This document shows positions 1 through 12,473 of a stretch of 64,000 nucleotides of DNA, piece by piece. Position numbers and translations under genes: made by a program. The notes under the pieces are model-generated. The model saw nothing but the letters and a program-made list of their open reading frames with translations. It ran no database searches and was not told the DNA's origin. Numbering within the stretch: the first letter of the stretch is position 1; each line of letters starts with the position of its first letter. Source of the DNA: Sclerotinia nivalis (lineage: Eukaryota > Ascomycota > Leotiomycetes > Helotiales > Sclerotiniaceae); NCBI GenBank assembly GCA_029531795.1, contig JAPEIS010000008.1, positions 1,984,001 through 2,048,000 of the forward strand. The letters run 5' to 3'.

Positions 1-1750
1 ACTTATCAAAGCCGAAGTATTATCATGCTACCGCGAGCAAGTATTTGGGTCTAATGTCTCTTCAAGTCAAGAGCAATTTGCAGTGCCCTTGTAGTGCCCA
101 AGGATTTCTTTTACTGATTGCGTGAATTACAGGTATTGAAGCACATGCAACATCAATAACCACAAAAAAAGTTTCGAGAACTCGCCCTTTGACTTGTATC
201 AGTACCTATAGTCGAGGATTATTTCTCATGCAAGAAATGAATTCAAAGTTTGATAATGAGAGTCGGAACAAAGTACCCATCTCATGTTCTTATTTAATTT
301 TGTTGTCAGATGCTCTAATGGTAGGTGGTAGTCCAGGGCTGTACACGAGGAGGCTGTACCTTAACCCTTTATACTCACTGGACAAAAGCCTAGCAAATGA
401 GGCAAAGAGAAGCAACCCAGGCTACCTACGACAGACACCTCGAAATGATGTGGAGAATACTCACCTGTTGATTACCTTTGTAAGTTATATATAAACAATA
501 ACTTGACTAGTTATATTACGATTAAATTCACTACAGAAATCAAATCTCGAGTATTTCGGCAGGTATATAGACGGCGCCGTTATATTTGCTCAACGTTGAC
601 AGACGAAATCTGTACCCATGAATAATGGGATAAGGCTGTCAGAAAAAAAAATGATTTATCAAGAGAAAAACATTGACTACCGACCCCAAAATAATTGATA
701 GACCATCACCTATAGAGGGTTCAGGTATAGAGCAGCGTTTATCTAGGAATTATCTCAAAGAATCCCATCCCATCCCTCGGACTCAATGAAAATACCAGCT
801 AAGGATCTCATTCTCCGACCTCAGCGTGCTACTGCCTCTGTACATATGATCTCTTCCAATAAGAGTCATTCTCCATTTAGCCATGTCTCCACATCCCGAA
901 TCAGAACATATGATTTCAAATAAAAAGCTTTGAGTCAGGCAAAATGATCTCACAATATCCACCACGTCGGGACCTTCGTTTGAGAAAACCCACCATGGTA
1001 AGATTACATTGTCCACATCTGTGGCGAATTGAGTATCTCGAGGGATTATCTCGAAATGCATCATCACCTTCTGAGGACTCTATATTTAAAGAGGAGGCTT
1101 TAGCCAGTAAACTTAGTCATACCGAAGGGAATTAGACGGAATATGGAGCATGGTGGTACGAAGAAAGAAGAAGAGAAGGTAAGAAGAAAAAAGAGGAAGG
1201 AATACGAAGAAAGGAAGAGGGAAGATAGAACAGGAGACCATTATTAGATTGAAGAATGTTCAAAAAATTAAATATACTATAAGTTTACCTCCTAAAAAGT
1301 TCACACCAACCAGCTTCAACTAAAAACAGTAGGGACTTTCCGATAATATAGAACAAAACGTGAAGCTTTCTAGAAACTTTCTTTTGATAAACTCTATCTT
1401 TTTATTTTCGAATTATAGAGATCTAGAAGCTTTTAGAAATATATTTAATTTATTCTTTTATTAGAATATAAGATTAGTATATAACTACTAAATAACAATT
1501 TTCTTTTTTTTTAAAAAAAGAAAAAAAAAACTTATATTTCCATCTATCTACTCATTTAGTATCTATCCATCTATCCACTCTTCAAATCCAAAACCAAAAA
1601 TCATCTTTCTATAAATAAACATCTATTAATAAACCCCGGCTCCCCACCCACTCATCCATCCAATCCCCCCTCCAAAAATTCCCACACCTCCTCCCACATC
1701 TCCCTCTCATGCCCCCCAAAAATCCAAAAAAAATCCCCCAAAATAAACAA
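1..1750. other. Intergenic region, no gene supported
   Basis: Only short open frames without recognisable domains or credible splice partners occur here. A purine-rich run lies near 1140-1230, and an AT-rich stretch with T and A homopolymers near 1500-1530. I see no RNA gene before the tRNA at 1751. Confidence 0.6.
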
Positions 1751-1859
1751 AGCTCCCGGCCTGGTTCGAACAAGCGACTTGGCGATAACGTACTTTTCCA
1801 TAACGACTCCTATCAGAGTGTTACTGCAATCGCCCACTCTACCACTGAGTTACAAGAGC
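1751..1859 (-). tRNA. tRNA-Cys (anticodon GCA) with a 37-nt intron
   Basis: Read on the minus strand, the sequence folds as a full cloverleaf. The 7-bp acceptor stem is GCTCTTG with CGGGAGC, including G-T pairs. The D arm is ACTC/GAGT around AGTGGTA. The anticodon stem is GGCGA/TCGCC and the T arm is GCTTG/CAGGC around TTCGAAC. The loop TTGCAGA gives anticodon GCA (plus-strand 1825-1827), which decodes cysteine codons. The anticodon stem closes only if 1787-1823 is removed; that intron begins one base 3' of the anticodon, the usual site in nuclear tRNA genes. Exons are 36 nt each (1824-1859 and 1751-1786). The final CCA is not encoded, as expected in eukaryotes. Confidence 0.93.
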
Positions 1860-2406
1860 TTTTTTCTTTGGGTTTTGATGGAGAAGAATAGGTGGAGTTT
1901 GGGTTTATATTCTAGAGATGGTTTGGGGTGGGGGAAGTGGGGGGGGGGGGTTTTTTGGGTATGGGTATTTTGGTTGGTTTTTGAAGGAGGGAGGGAGGGA
2001 TAATTCGAGTATGGGGAGTTTGAATGGGGGTTTTGGTTGGGTTTAATGGTTTATTACTTATTAGAATTTTGGAATTATTTGAATTCTTTGAGGGGGTTTA
2101 TATTCGTTTATTGTCTATTCTATCATTTTTTTTTCCACAAAGTATAGAAATATAGTAACCAGCTTGTGCAAATTAATAACTATGAATTAAAATTACTCAT
2201 CTCAACTAATTACTTCTATCTACCTCTTTCCTTTTCCTTCCTCAATTATATAGATGGGAAATATATGAATAATATAAGAAATCATCCTCATTAATATCTG
2301 AACCCAGCCAGGCAGCGAATTTCTTCACCAATCTATTAATTAAACACTCATCTCTAGTCCAGAACACCTTGATAATTATTACAAATCTCAATTCCTTGTC
2401 GTACAT
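1860..2406. other. Intergenic spacer with G-runs
   Basis: Holds a G-rich run around 1925-2000, including a poly-G tract and a GGGA-type repeat near 1985-2000, then AT-rich sequence. It separates the convergent tRNA and permease ends; no coding signal is visible. Confidence 0.5.
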
Positions 2407-4395
2407 TTAATGGCCGTTGATACTACCATAATCAGGTCTTTGATCTGATTCATAATTTCCTTCCTCTGAGGTGATGGATTGTATGAGGTCTTTTGTTTTT
2501 GGTCCGGTGTAAGTCCTATTTTATCACATCAGTTCCATTTCCATTTCATCTCACATCATCCGCAAAACACCATTGAAAAAAAGGACAGAAAAAAAACATA
2601 CCTCCTTGCACCAGCCCACCACCATCCCAAACTGAACACCGCAATCGCCCCTCCAACCACCACCGCATAATTCATATTCTCCATCGTAATTGGTCGAATC
2701 GTCGGAAACATAAGTACCACACTAATAAAAAGTACCCAAGTACATGCAATGGCATTAAGAGGCTTTTGCCAGATTCCAAGTGTGTAAGGACCAGGAATGA
2801 ATTTTATGCGTGAGGCGTAAATATTACGGGCTACGATTACAGCAGCGTAAGACATGTCGAGTGCAGGGGCGGTGATGTTGAAAATGGCTACGATAGTTGT
2901 GGTACTACCGATGGCGATGGTGTTGAGGGCGCAAGTTAAGAAGACGATGAGCCAAACGGAGTTTACTGGGGTGTGGGTGTAGGGGTTTACTTTGGACCAA
3001 AAACTGTTTTGGGGGTGTTAGTATATGGGGCTTCGATGATTGAAACTCTGAAACGATAGAACGTTATAAAGGGAAGGGGAAATTCGGGTCATACTTTGAA
3101 AATGGTAAAGCTCCATCCCTAGAAAATGCATATGCCATTCTAGTATCTGCAAGCATAGCAGAACATCCAGTGAAGAATTGAACCAGAATAACAAAAAACC
3201 ACATTGCGGTTCCTCCTCCCTTTCCCGCCGCATTTAAGAAGATTTGAGCAGCTGGCATTCCTGTTGGTGAATGAATAATAGCATCGAGATCTGTTGCACA
3301 GAAACAAAATGTAACTGTGAGCATCCAACCAACGACTCCAGAAATTGTAACGGCCCATCGAATTGCCATTGGTCCACGAACTGCTGCATCATGCGTTTCT
3401 TCTGACATGTGAGTTGTGCCATCATAATCTGTCATGGTCCACGCTACGGATAAGAAGGAGAGGAAAAATGAAAATGGTGTTCCCCATCCAGATCCATTGG
3501 TGAAGTGAGTGAATACCCATGTTGCGGATTGTTTGTTGGGAGTTAGAACAAGTAGAGCGATGCAAATCGTGATTGAAGCTAGGACATTGATGGGCATGAA
3601 CCAGGTTACGATTTGGTGGAGACGTCTTGTTGTCAGGGAACATATTACTCCCATAATCATGAGGATTAACCACGAGAGAAGGGTTGTTTCTAGAGCAGTT
3701 CTGTCAAGCTGTTAGTCTATGAAATCTAAGCTTTGGCTTTCTACTTACGGTGAGTAGGAATATGTTCCTGTGATATCATCAAAACTAGAGTTCATACTAG
3801 CAGCTGCTAGGATAAGTTGAGAGACAGTATATCCCACACTGGCAACACCTGCAGTTTGACCCAGTAAATTACACCATCCAATAACCCAACTCCAAATGGC
3901 AGCATGTTCATCCGGAACAACATTTTTCGTAACGAAATACATACCACCCGCCGTCGGATATGCTGACACCAGTTCTGACACTATTGAATGTATAAGCAAA
4001 AGTCAAATTTTAAAGTGAAGATTCCTAACCTGAACTTGATATAATTTGTGCCATTATTGATCCAAAGAACCATGCCCAAACTGAAGCTGCTGGTCCACCA
4101 AGACTCAATGGGCTTCCAAAGGTAGCAGGAACAGATCCCAACACACCAAGAACGGAGACGGCATAGGATAATGTAGACCATTTTGAGAAATGTCGTCGTA
4201 AGTCCTTGACTATTGTTAGTGGAAATCACAAAGACCACGGGGTATCAGAAGGCTAACTTGAGTATAACCAATTCGATTCAACAACCTCTCATCATCATTC
4301 TCAATGGCAGCCATATTACCACCCCGCTTATCCACGATCTCTGGCTTGTCAGCCATGGAAGAAACCACAAGTTCAAGGCTAGCTTTTTGATCCAT
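2407..4395 (-). CDS. APC-superfamily amino acid/choline/GABA-type permease
   Basis: A six-exon gene: exons 4258-4395, 4030-4204, 3749-3980, 3095-3700, 2602-3003 and 2407-2515. Every junction is GT-AG and phase-consistent, giving 553 aa. The product starts with a polar cytoplasmic tail ending in a GYTQ motif, followed by KDLRRHFSKWS-like sequence (the first residues depend on the splice choice) and then a string of hydrophobic helices. The segment SAYPTAGGMYF is typical of the fungal amino acid/choline transporter branch (relatives of yeast Hnm1 and Uga4). The residues SRDGALPFS precede a later helix pair, and the tail is short and acidic. The protein is expected to be a plasma-membrane importer of amino acids, choline or GABA; sequence alone does not fix the substrate. 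The start at 4395 is chosen because upstream in-frame codons at 4396-4461 look like leader sequence. No frameshift or RIP damage is seen. Confidence 0.85.
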
Positions 4396-5064
4396 AGTTG
4401 ATAGTTTTCGGGCGCAAGGACAAATAAAAATCTCCGAACGTTCTATGTGAAGTTCACACACTCATGTGGGTGCATAGAAATATTTATACTTATATGGGCC
4501 AATAAATGCAAGAAACAAACTCACTTTTGAAAGTCCCGGCAGAAATAACACGCAATATATCTTTCGTGATGATGGACAGGAGCGGTAAAGACTCAAACGC
4601 GTTGGGTCTTTCCACCACAAATTCGACCACAGATATTGATCCCCTGTCGAATATGTCCTCCAAAAAGAGCAATTAAACAAATGAAGATGTCACTACCAAC
4701 CAAATCCTTTCAAGAAGGCTGGTCAATCAACCCAAGACCTTCTATTTCCAACTTAACGATACCAGACCTGCATTAGGTAGGGTACAAAACTCTATGCCAA
4801 CAAAAAAGAACGGGGGTATGTCAATCGTTCGCCAATTTTAGCCTAACAGTGGGAACATCAAAAATGACAAACAAATGAAATTGATTATGATGTAGATGTA
4901 GATGAGATGTCGTACACATTGAACCGACGTGTACGAAGATACATCGCTCAGGAAAATGACAGTTGGAAAATTCCATAACATGCAGGGATTTAAGTGAGAA
5001 AGTGGGGGTTGCGGCAATTGTAAATGAAAGTTATCCCACGCTGGCTTTTTAAGTTAGGGTTTCC

Positions 5065-5109
5065 ATTGGGGGCCCTTTTATTGAGGGCCCTTTTATTGGG
5101 GGCCCTTTC
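5065..5109. repeat. 15-bp tandem repeat, three copies
   Basis: Three head-to-tail copies of ATTGNGGGCCCTTTY. Each copy carries a GGGCCC palindrome. Variation is limited to two positions. Confidence 0.85.
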
Positions 5110-5140
5110 ATTGCATGAGAAATTGACATTGATAACATTG

Positions 5141-5176
5141 GTTTGAATGGTTTGAATGGTTTGAATGATTTGAATG
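5141..5176. repeat. 9-bp tandem repeat, four copies
   Basis: Three perfect copies of GTTTGAATG followed by one ATTTGAATG. It lies 31 bp after the 15-bp repeat. Confidence 0.85.
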
Positions 5177-6679
5177 CGGGGTCACCGTTACAAGAATCTC
5201 GATGATTTAATTAGTGCCCGTTTTGAAACCACGTTCGTCGGTATACAAGTAAGTGACAAGAGAGAGATATCAAAATATGATATTTGATTGATTTTATGAC
5301 AACTTCATGGGTTTATTGTTGGGGCGCTGTACTGATTATCGATATTACGACAGTATTCTATAGACTGTTATTCTCGGGCTACATTCCGAGCAAGGCCCGG
5401 AACTGGAAAGTAACATCCGTGTGCTTGTTTGCTGCTGAAGTCTCTTTTTGGGGGTGATGCAACATTCAAGCAAATCTAGACTTCATTCATGATCGTCAAC
5501 CCTTTTATTTCATGACAAATTTCGCCCCAAATTTCACCTTCCGTCATTCTGATATACAAGGCGGAGGAAATATCATAAGATTAATCCAATGCGGAAGAGA
5601 TACCCAGAACCTTATTATACATACATACAGAATATCCTGCACTGTTGGTGGCGGTGAAGGCCATGCCCTCCAAAATTTCCCCGAGGTTTCATTCTATATC
5701 CATCGATCCACCCTATAAGCTTCTTCCCGGGTGGAGAAAGCCACTTGAGCTTACCAAAGAACTCATCTTCTTCAAGGGATACTTCCATAGTTACCATGCT
5801 AACACCGTTTTGATAGGAATTGATAAGGCTGTTTAGACCCGCAAGTTTGGTTCTGTTGGAGACACAATACATGATGATTGATAGCCATTAAATTATGTTA
5901 GTTTTCCAATAATAGCGTGCCGTGACAGTTACACTACATACATTGGAATATTGACAATGATAAAACCAGTTATTTGGGACGCATCTCTTTGCTTCATATC
6001 TATGCAAACCATCTATGAACGAAATAATATTTATCACATTAAAACTCGGGAATTTCCTATTCCGAAATGACGTTCTAGACATCGGGATTGCCGGGTTCAA
6101 ATCGTTCTATTCCTCAAATTGATGACTCGAGGGTGCTGAGCATCAATAGTCTACATGTATAGTAGTATTGCATCGTGTAACCATCACTAGATCATGTCGC
6201 TTCCAGGACTTTGAGACTATTGAGCTTCCGAGTCCCGATCAAATCATCCTGTTGCATTTTTCAATGCCAAGACTCAGCACGATCATGTATGAGAACGGCA
6301 ATGTTTGTTAGTTCGATATTGGTATTATTTTTGGACAGGAAGTCCGGAACGGAACGGACATTTTTACACAGACCTCCCGCATTTTGTTCTCCTTCTCATT
6401 CCGGTGACGTGCATTGCATCGGTGAAGGGGAAAGTTCAAAATCTAGATCTCATCACATGATCCTGGATTTCTACAGCTATAGTACAGCAATGAGCATACA
6501 ATCCCTCCCTTAAAACCATTTCTAAAATGAAGTTTATAAATCACAACAATTTCTCCCATCTCAAACAATCGCAATCGAAAAAATGAGTCTTATCACATGT
6601 TTCATGACGCATAATATCTTTCAAGAAGATGAAACACCACATCGGGATGTTCTTGGTGGGGAATCTGATACAAGCTAAA

Positions 6680-6842
6680 TGTTACGGGTTCATCCCCCTT
6701 CACCTGCATGTGATCATGTGTGCCTTAGGCATATATGCATGTACTTACTTTTATATAGTCAGGTCACCTTTTTGATCTTCTTCTCTTTCTTGTAGTACAA
6801 TTATAGATCAATTTTATATATACCTTTTCCTTTATTATGATA
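6680..6842 (+). repeat. 5' LTR of outer Gypsy element
   Basis: 163 bp, starting TGTTACGGG and ending TATGATA. It aligns without length difference to 21577-21739. Shared blocks include GTAGTACAATTATAGATCA. Confidence 0.88.
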
Positions 6843-7210
6843 ATTTGTATTACCCTTTCAAAGGCTTTATCATTTTACAAAGTGATTTAGCTTTGCCAAA
6901 TCATTTGTAGACTTTTGTATCTATTTTCGATTGTTTTTGTACTATCATAATTCGTTTGCTTTTATGTAGTTGTATTTCTTATTTGCTTTTGTATAGTTTT
7001 TTTATTCGTTTTTGTGCAGCTTTTGATCTCTGATTGTTTCTGTATGATTATATTTATTCGTAAACTTCTATATCTGTTTTTGATTGCTTTTGTGTGATTA
7101 CATTTTGTATATATATTATTTTTATATAATTGCATTTTCTCTATTGATTGTTTTTGTATAATTGCAATTTCTTTATCGATTACTTTTGTACAATTGCAAT
7201 TCTTTTTATA

Positions 7211-8516
7211 ATGGTTTCTGATTTTATATCTGTTGATAATGTAATTTCTACTTCTATCGAAAAAGTTCGTATCGGAATCCAACGAGTTTTCGATCAATGG
7301 TCTACTATTATACAAATTCTAGCAGAATTGGATACTTCGATAATGCTAAACCTTGCTACTAATCTTGATGAACAAACTATTTATCTGAATTATATTTTTT
7401 TTATCATCGAAGATCGCTTTACTATTTAAACTATCTATATTGTTATTCAAACAAATAAAATCGAGAAATACAAAATAGAAAACGTTAAGTTTCTTCGTAC
7501 TTTGATCGGTAAATAAACTCAGCTGGATGCTGATGGTATTATCATTAACCAGAAATCAATCATTCTTTATTAAACTCAAAAAGACCCGTCTATTTTTAAA
7601 GGCGAAAAATCTAATATTCTCGCCTACCAAGAGGATTATCAATCCTGAAAGTTGGACTTGCAATTCTGCTGAATAATCGATTTACAACTCTTTATTTTCA
7701 AATAAAAGAAGATTAGTTATATTATTAATCTTCTCGATAATCAAACATAACAAAAGCATATCATGAATATCACTAGATTTGTTGATGATTCTATTTGTTT
7801 CGATTCTACTGCTTCGTTTTTGACCAAATTGAACAAATTATATATTTCTGTAAACATTGAAAAAAAAGTTTCATTCAAATTCGATAAGCTTTCTATAAAT
7901 TCAAAAGAATTCTTTTCGGTTTTCTTTTCTACATTATCTTATCTAACTAACTTTTGCTACAAATCTAATTGCGAAATTATTAACACAATAAAATAAAAGA
8001 TTACTATTCCTCTTCGAACTTTAATTATTGATAATTCGAACCCCTATACTACCAATAATATTGATAATTGATAAAAAAAAATTTCTATTTGAAATCAAAA
8101 TCTTTATAATACCAAATATTATAATAAAAATTCTAATAATGCATCTATTGCTAATAATGATAACTTTATAAATCTCGATACAATGAAACAAAAGGGATAA
8201 CAGCAAAAGAATCAACAAAATAAAAATAAAAAATTTAATTCTGTAATTTCTTGCAATTATTGTAGTAGAATCAGCTATCTTCAGATTGATTGTTACACCA
8301 TTTATAATATCAACAATAATCTTTTTCCCGGCAAACAGATTCCTGCTAATATCTTTTCCAATCATAATACCGCTACCCCAACTAATCTGGTCTCCGTTCA
8401 ATATACTATCGCTCTAGCTTTCCAAAACGCCAATAGATTTAACAATGATCGCGATGGATTTCGAAAAGGATATATTGGTAATTGGGTACAAGGCCAACAA
8501 TATTTGAATTAGGTAC
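7211..8516 (+). pseudogene. Gag remnant of outer Gypsy element
   Basis: From ATG at 7211 one interrupted frame can be followed to about 8516. It begins MVSDFISVDN and passes a long capsid-like region broken by many TAA/TAG codons. Near its end is a zinc-knuckle remnant at 8252-8293: Cys-X2-Cys-X9-Cys, in which the expected His of the CX2CX4HX4C motif is Tyr (TAT, explained by C-to-T on CAT). Gag would have packaged the element RNA. It is non-functional. Confidence 0.7.
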
Positions 8517-8949
8517 AATAACAAGGTTATATCAAATCAAAAAAGATTGTTTTTACATTTGATTCAATTAAAGAAAATCCCGAATAAAGAAAAGATTAAT
8601 CTTTGCGAAAAATCGTTTGTAAAAGAATATTAAAAGTAAAAAGGTAAATTGAAAAATAAATAAATATGAATCATTACAATTTAATTCTATAAATAGCAAA
8701 TTTCTATTTGTTAAAACTATTATATTTTTTATATATGAAAACCTTTTTATTGTTACAAGTTTTATTGATAATAGATATTTCGAAAAAGCTTTTGTTGATT
8801 GTTCTTTTGTTTTTAAATACAATATCGAAATATAATTTTTACCTTTTTCTTGCAAGTTTCGATTTGTCGATGGAAAGATTGTCGATAGAATTATAGAATA
8901 TTTTATAATGGAAATTGTTATAAAGGATCATTATAAATATTAGTCTTTT

Positions 8950-10629
8950 TATATTATCCAACTTTCATTAGAAATATTATTAATCTTTAACTTACTATAA
9001 TTACAATACTACAATTTTACTATCAATTGAACGAAAATGAATTTAATATTCTCTTCAAACTATTATATTTCTAATTGTTCGATATATCATAATTCAAAGC
9101 CAATTAATATACCAACGATCCTATCTCTAGTTAAAGAACAAAAGGATTTAGTAAAAATTACTTTATAACAAATTATCAATACTATCGAATCTTTAAATAA
9201 ATTCCTTATTGATTTTGATATAAAAGCTAAATATATAGATTATAAATATCGTTCTCTCTATATCGAGGATTGTCTAAAGAATGATATCGACTTTTTATTT
9301 ATTCAAATGTTTTTTGTTCCTAAAGGAGTTTTTTATAAAAAACCTTTTATCGAAGAGATACCAAACGAGGATTATATATTACAATCTAATGATTCTTTTG
9401 TTGATCTTGATTTTCAGCAAAATCTGATGTTTAATATGAATTATTATCGAATAAAGTATTACAAGGAATCAAATAATCAAATATAGATGATTTCCAATTG
9501 TTTGTATCCAAAATCGATTTTGAAGGTTGCAAATCAATATTGTTTTATTTACAATCCAAAAAACTGTTTGCCTTTGTTTTCTATTGAAGAACTCTTTATA
9601 TTTGTTTATAAGGATACAAGCTCAAATATAAATGATATTCGTTGATTGTAAGCTTCTAGTTTTGTTTCGTTCTATTAATAAGATAACATTCGGGTTATCT
9701 AATTGATATAGAATAAGTTGAATATTGTATAGAAAACTATTAAACAAGATTATTTACAATAAGCTATATTGTTCCTGATGTTTACAGAAAAGGATTTTCG
9801 ATTGATTTTATAAAAGCAAAGTAATATAGCAAAGATGCTTTTTAAAACTTTATTATAACTTTATGATTTTGTATATAATTGTTATAAGCTGTTTTATCTA
9901 TAGAAAATCTCTAAGGTTGATATCGATAAATTTTTAATTGATAAATCTTCCTTTAATGATAATCAAATACAATAAAGACTTTCTATATAATTATAAAATA
10001 AACTTTTTGTCTTTTTTTTATGTTATATAAATAGATTGCTGTTTCGTTGAGTTTGGGATTACAAAATTGAATTGATATCTGATAAAGAGCTATCTTATTT
10101 CAAAAACCGCTTTTTGTTGTTAATAGAGTTGATGATGATATGTAAATGGTTCGATGATAATTTCTTCAAAGAGTTCATTCGGGAATCGAAATTGCGATAC
10201 GTTTCTCTTTTGTTGTTGGCTGTTAAGCCTGGAAAGAGGATCTGTATTTATTAAGATTATCGAAAACTCAATAATATTATTATAAAGAATTGTTATTCAT
10301 TATTTATTATTTGCGAAATGCTGAATGCTTTTTACAATATAAAAATTTATATCAAATTTGATATCATTATAATGTTCAACAAATTGCGAATCGTTGAAAA
10401 AAATAAATAGAAAACTATATTCATTATTCGTTTTGGTCTTTTTGAATTTCTAATTATACTTTTTGATTTTTATAATATATTTGTGTCGTTTCAATATTAT
10501 ATTAATCATATGCTTTTCGATGAGTTAGATAAGTATTGTATTATGTATTTCGATAATATCTTAATCTACTTTGATAATCCTATAGAGTATAAAGAGTATA
10601 TTCGTTAAATGGTTCAAAAGCTAATGGAT
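8950..10629 (+). pseudogene. Pol remnant, N-terminal half (protease region and reverse transcriptase) of outer Gypsy element
   Basis: The reverse transcriptase begins around 10065 (SDKELSYFKNR), followed by the DYRKLNN block near 10253 and a degenerate active site at about 10540, where YLDD has become YFDN. The frame stops at 10629 in the middle of the palm/thumb region and resumes at 18301. If 10630-18300 is removed, the protein reads straight through (...QKLMD joined to IGLQIDINKCKF). The protease part upstream of 10 kb is too mutated to place precisely. Confidence 0.75.
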
Positions 10630-10930
10630 TGTCACGGGGTCAAGGCCGGGCCACTGGACCGGTGTTACGATCACGGATCTTACAGTAACCGATCGTATGA
10701 ATATACGTTATGATTTGATCGAATTAGTATGAGATTAAGGTGGTCGTAGGAACAAACGAGTACAGACCATGTTAGTATCAGATTATGTGATGGAGCATTG
10801 GAGTTTCGAGGGCTCCTAGGGCTCCCAAGTACGAAGGTTTATATAAGCAGGATGGATTCCTTTATTTGTAGAGTTTCGTGTTCAAGAATAATCATTAAGT
10901 TTAAATATTATAGTTATTATATAATACAAT
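10630..10930 (+). repeat. Left LTR of nested element (right edge uncertain)
   Basis: Starts TGTCACGGGGTCAAGGCC directly after the target duplication. It is GC-richer than its surroundings and contains a TATATAAG box-like motif near 10839. The right edge could not be fixed, because the matching LTR at 18059 resembles it only over about 31 bp; 10930 is an estimate. Confidence 0.55.
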
Positions 10931-11081
10931 CGTTATATTTTTATTCTTATTAAGCTTTTGTTTGATCTTTAGTAAAAATCATTATGGTCTTTTTATAAAT
11001 CCCTTGATTACTTTTTAATGATAAAGGATTGTAGCGGTGTAATACTTTGAGTATTTTTATTAGTTCAAATATCGATTTGGT

Positions 11082-12010
11082 ATGTTTTATTTTGTTATGT
11101 TTTTGCAAGATTCTATTATCAATATTTCCTCGAATAATAATAATAACGATGGCGATGTCGAGTTACTAGATGCCGATTCTGTTCTAGTACAGATTACAGA
11201 AACTTTACGAGTAGCAGTGTTCGACAAGTATTATGGCAATCGAAGGGAATTCGAAACTTTTCTATTCCAAAACGAAATGTACTTCAAATTCAATGTTGTC
11301 AAATTTGTGATTCCTGATAGTTATAGTTTGTATGTTTCCTTTTATTTTCGTGGAGAAGCAGTCAAATGGATTCAATTTTATTTCAAAGATTATTTCATTA
11401 AGTCTAGAGATCATTGTATAACAATTATATGAATCATTTTCGAAAGCTTTGCAGGATTCAAGAGAGAAATCGGATGAGTATTTGGGGATATTGATGAGGT
11501 TAAGATAGTCGAACGAAATCTATTTGTTTTGAAACAAATCGGGGTAGTGATCAATTATGCTACGGAATTCAAACGATATATTAATCAAATCGAATGGGAT
11601 TAGTAGGCTTTGTTAAGCTATTTCCATTGCAGCTTTAAGGATCATATAAAGTTGGAATTTGTAAGGGATATCGAGTTTACGAATATCAATGAAATGATAA
11701 AACTCGTAATTAAGATTGATAATCGGTTTTACGAATATCAACGAGATAAGAGGTTCCAAAACTATTCGGGTCAGAATTATAAGCGAAACGAAGGAAGACG
11801 ATGATAAACTAGGAATGAAAGCTATGGAGATCCGATGGAGCTGGATGTTATTATTCGAGGAAAGCTATTCAAGGAAGAAATGGATAGGTGTAGAAATGAG
11901 AAGTTATACTTCGAATGTGGGCAATTAGGATATAGAGTTGTAATTCATTACCAAAAGAAACAAGGAAACTTTAATCGGAATAAAAAACTTTGGAAGGGTA
12001 AGAAGTAATT
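11082..12010 (+). pseudogene. Gag remnant of nested chromovirus
   Basis: A capsid-like Gag reads from about 11082 (FLQDSIINISSNNNNNDGD) through FETFLFQNEMYF and the block YRRDK-like RFYEYQRDKRFQNYSGQN at about 11730. It ends with a degenerate zinc knuckle (YFECGQLGYRVV, about 11905) in which Cys and His are replaced by Tyr. Several frameshifts and stops break it. Fewer codons are mutated than in the outer Gag, fitting a later arrival. Confidence 0.7.
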
Positions 12011-12473
12011 CAATACGATATTCGTATTCTAGTTATGTGTTTTAAGTTGTGTGGACTTAGGTTTTAAAGAACAATTGGAGGATAATCAATTCGAAGAATC
12101 AAAAGATTTAGAAGAAAAATCAATTTTATAGATCAATCGAAAACCAAGTTCAAGGGAACTTTGGATTATACAACACATCGACGAATGAAATTGTTGAATT
12201 TGAAGATTTGGAAAAACAAATGAAGGAATTTATAATAACAATCTAAATATAAAAAGCATTGTAGAGGGAGAAACTTATAAAGCAAAAATCATCGATAAAT
12301 ATAGAATCTTATAGTACAGAGTTACGATCAACTCTTTCTTTGTCGAAAGAATTTCATATCATTATATAAAAATGCCTGAATTAGAAGAAATATAGGAAAT
12401 CATTTATTCCTATTATGATATTAATCATTCTATATACAAGATACACCTAGTATGATAGGTAGGGGATGAATAT

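Larger units (their letters stand above)
4396..6679. other. Intergenic region upstream of the permease
   Basis: Divergent promoter space for the permease. It contains two small tandem repeats (listed separately) and several short open frames with no recognisable content. The right edge is cut by insertion of the outer retrotransposon, so the original neighbour sequence continues at 21745. Confidence 0.55.

Noticed and set aside
6080..6110. B-box-like GGGTTCAAATC suggesting another tRNA
   Set aside because: No acceptor, D-arm or anticodon stem could be built around it.
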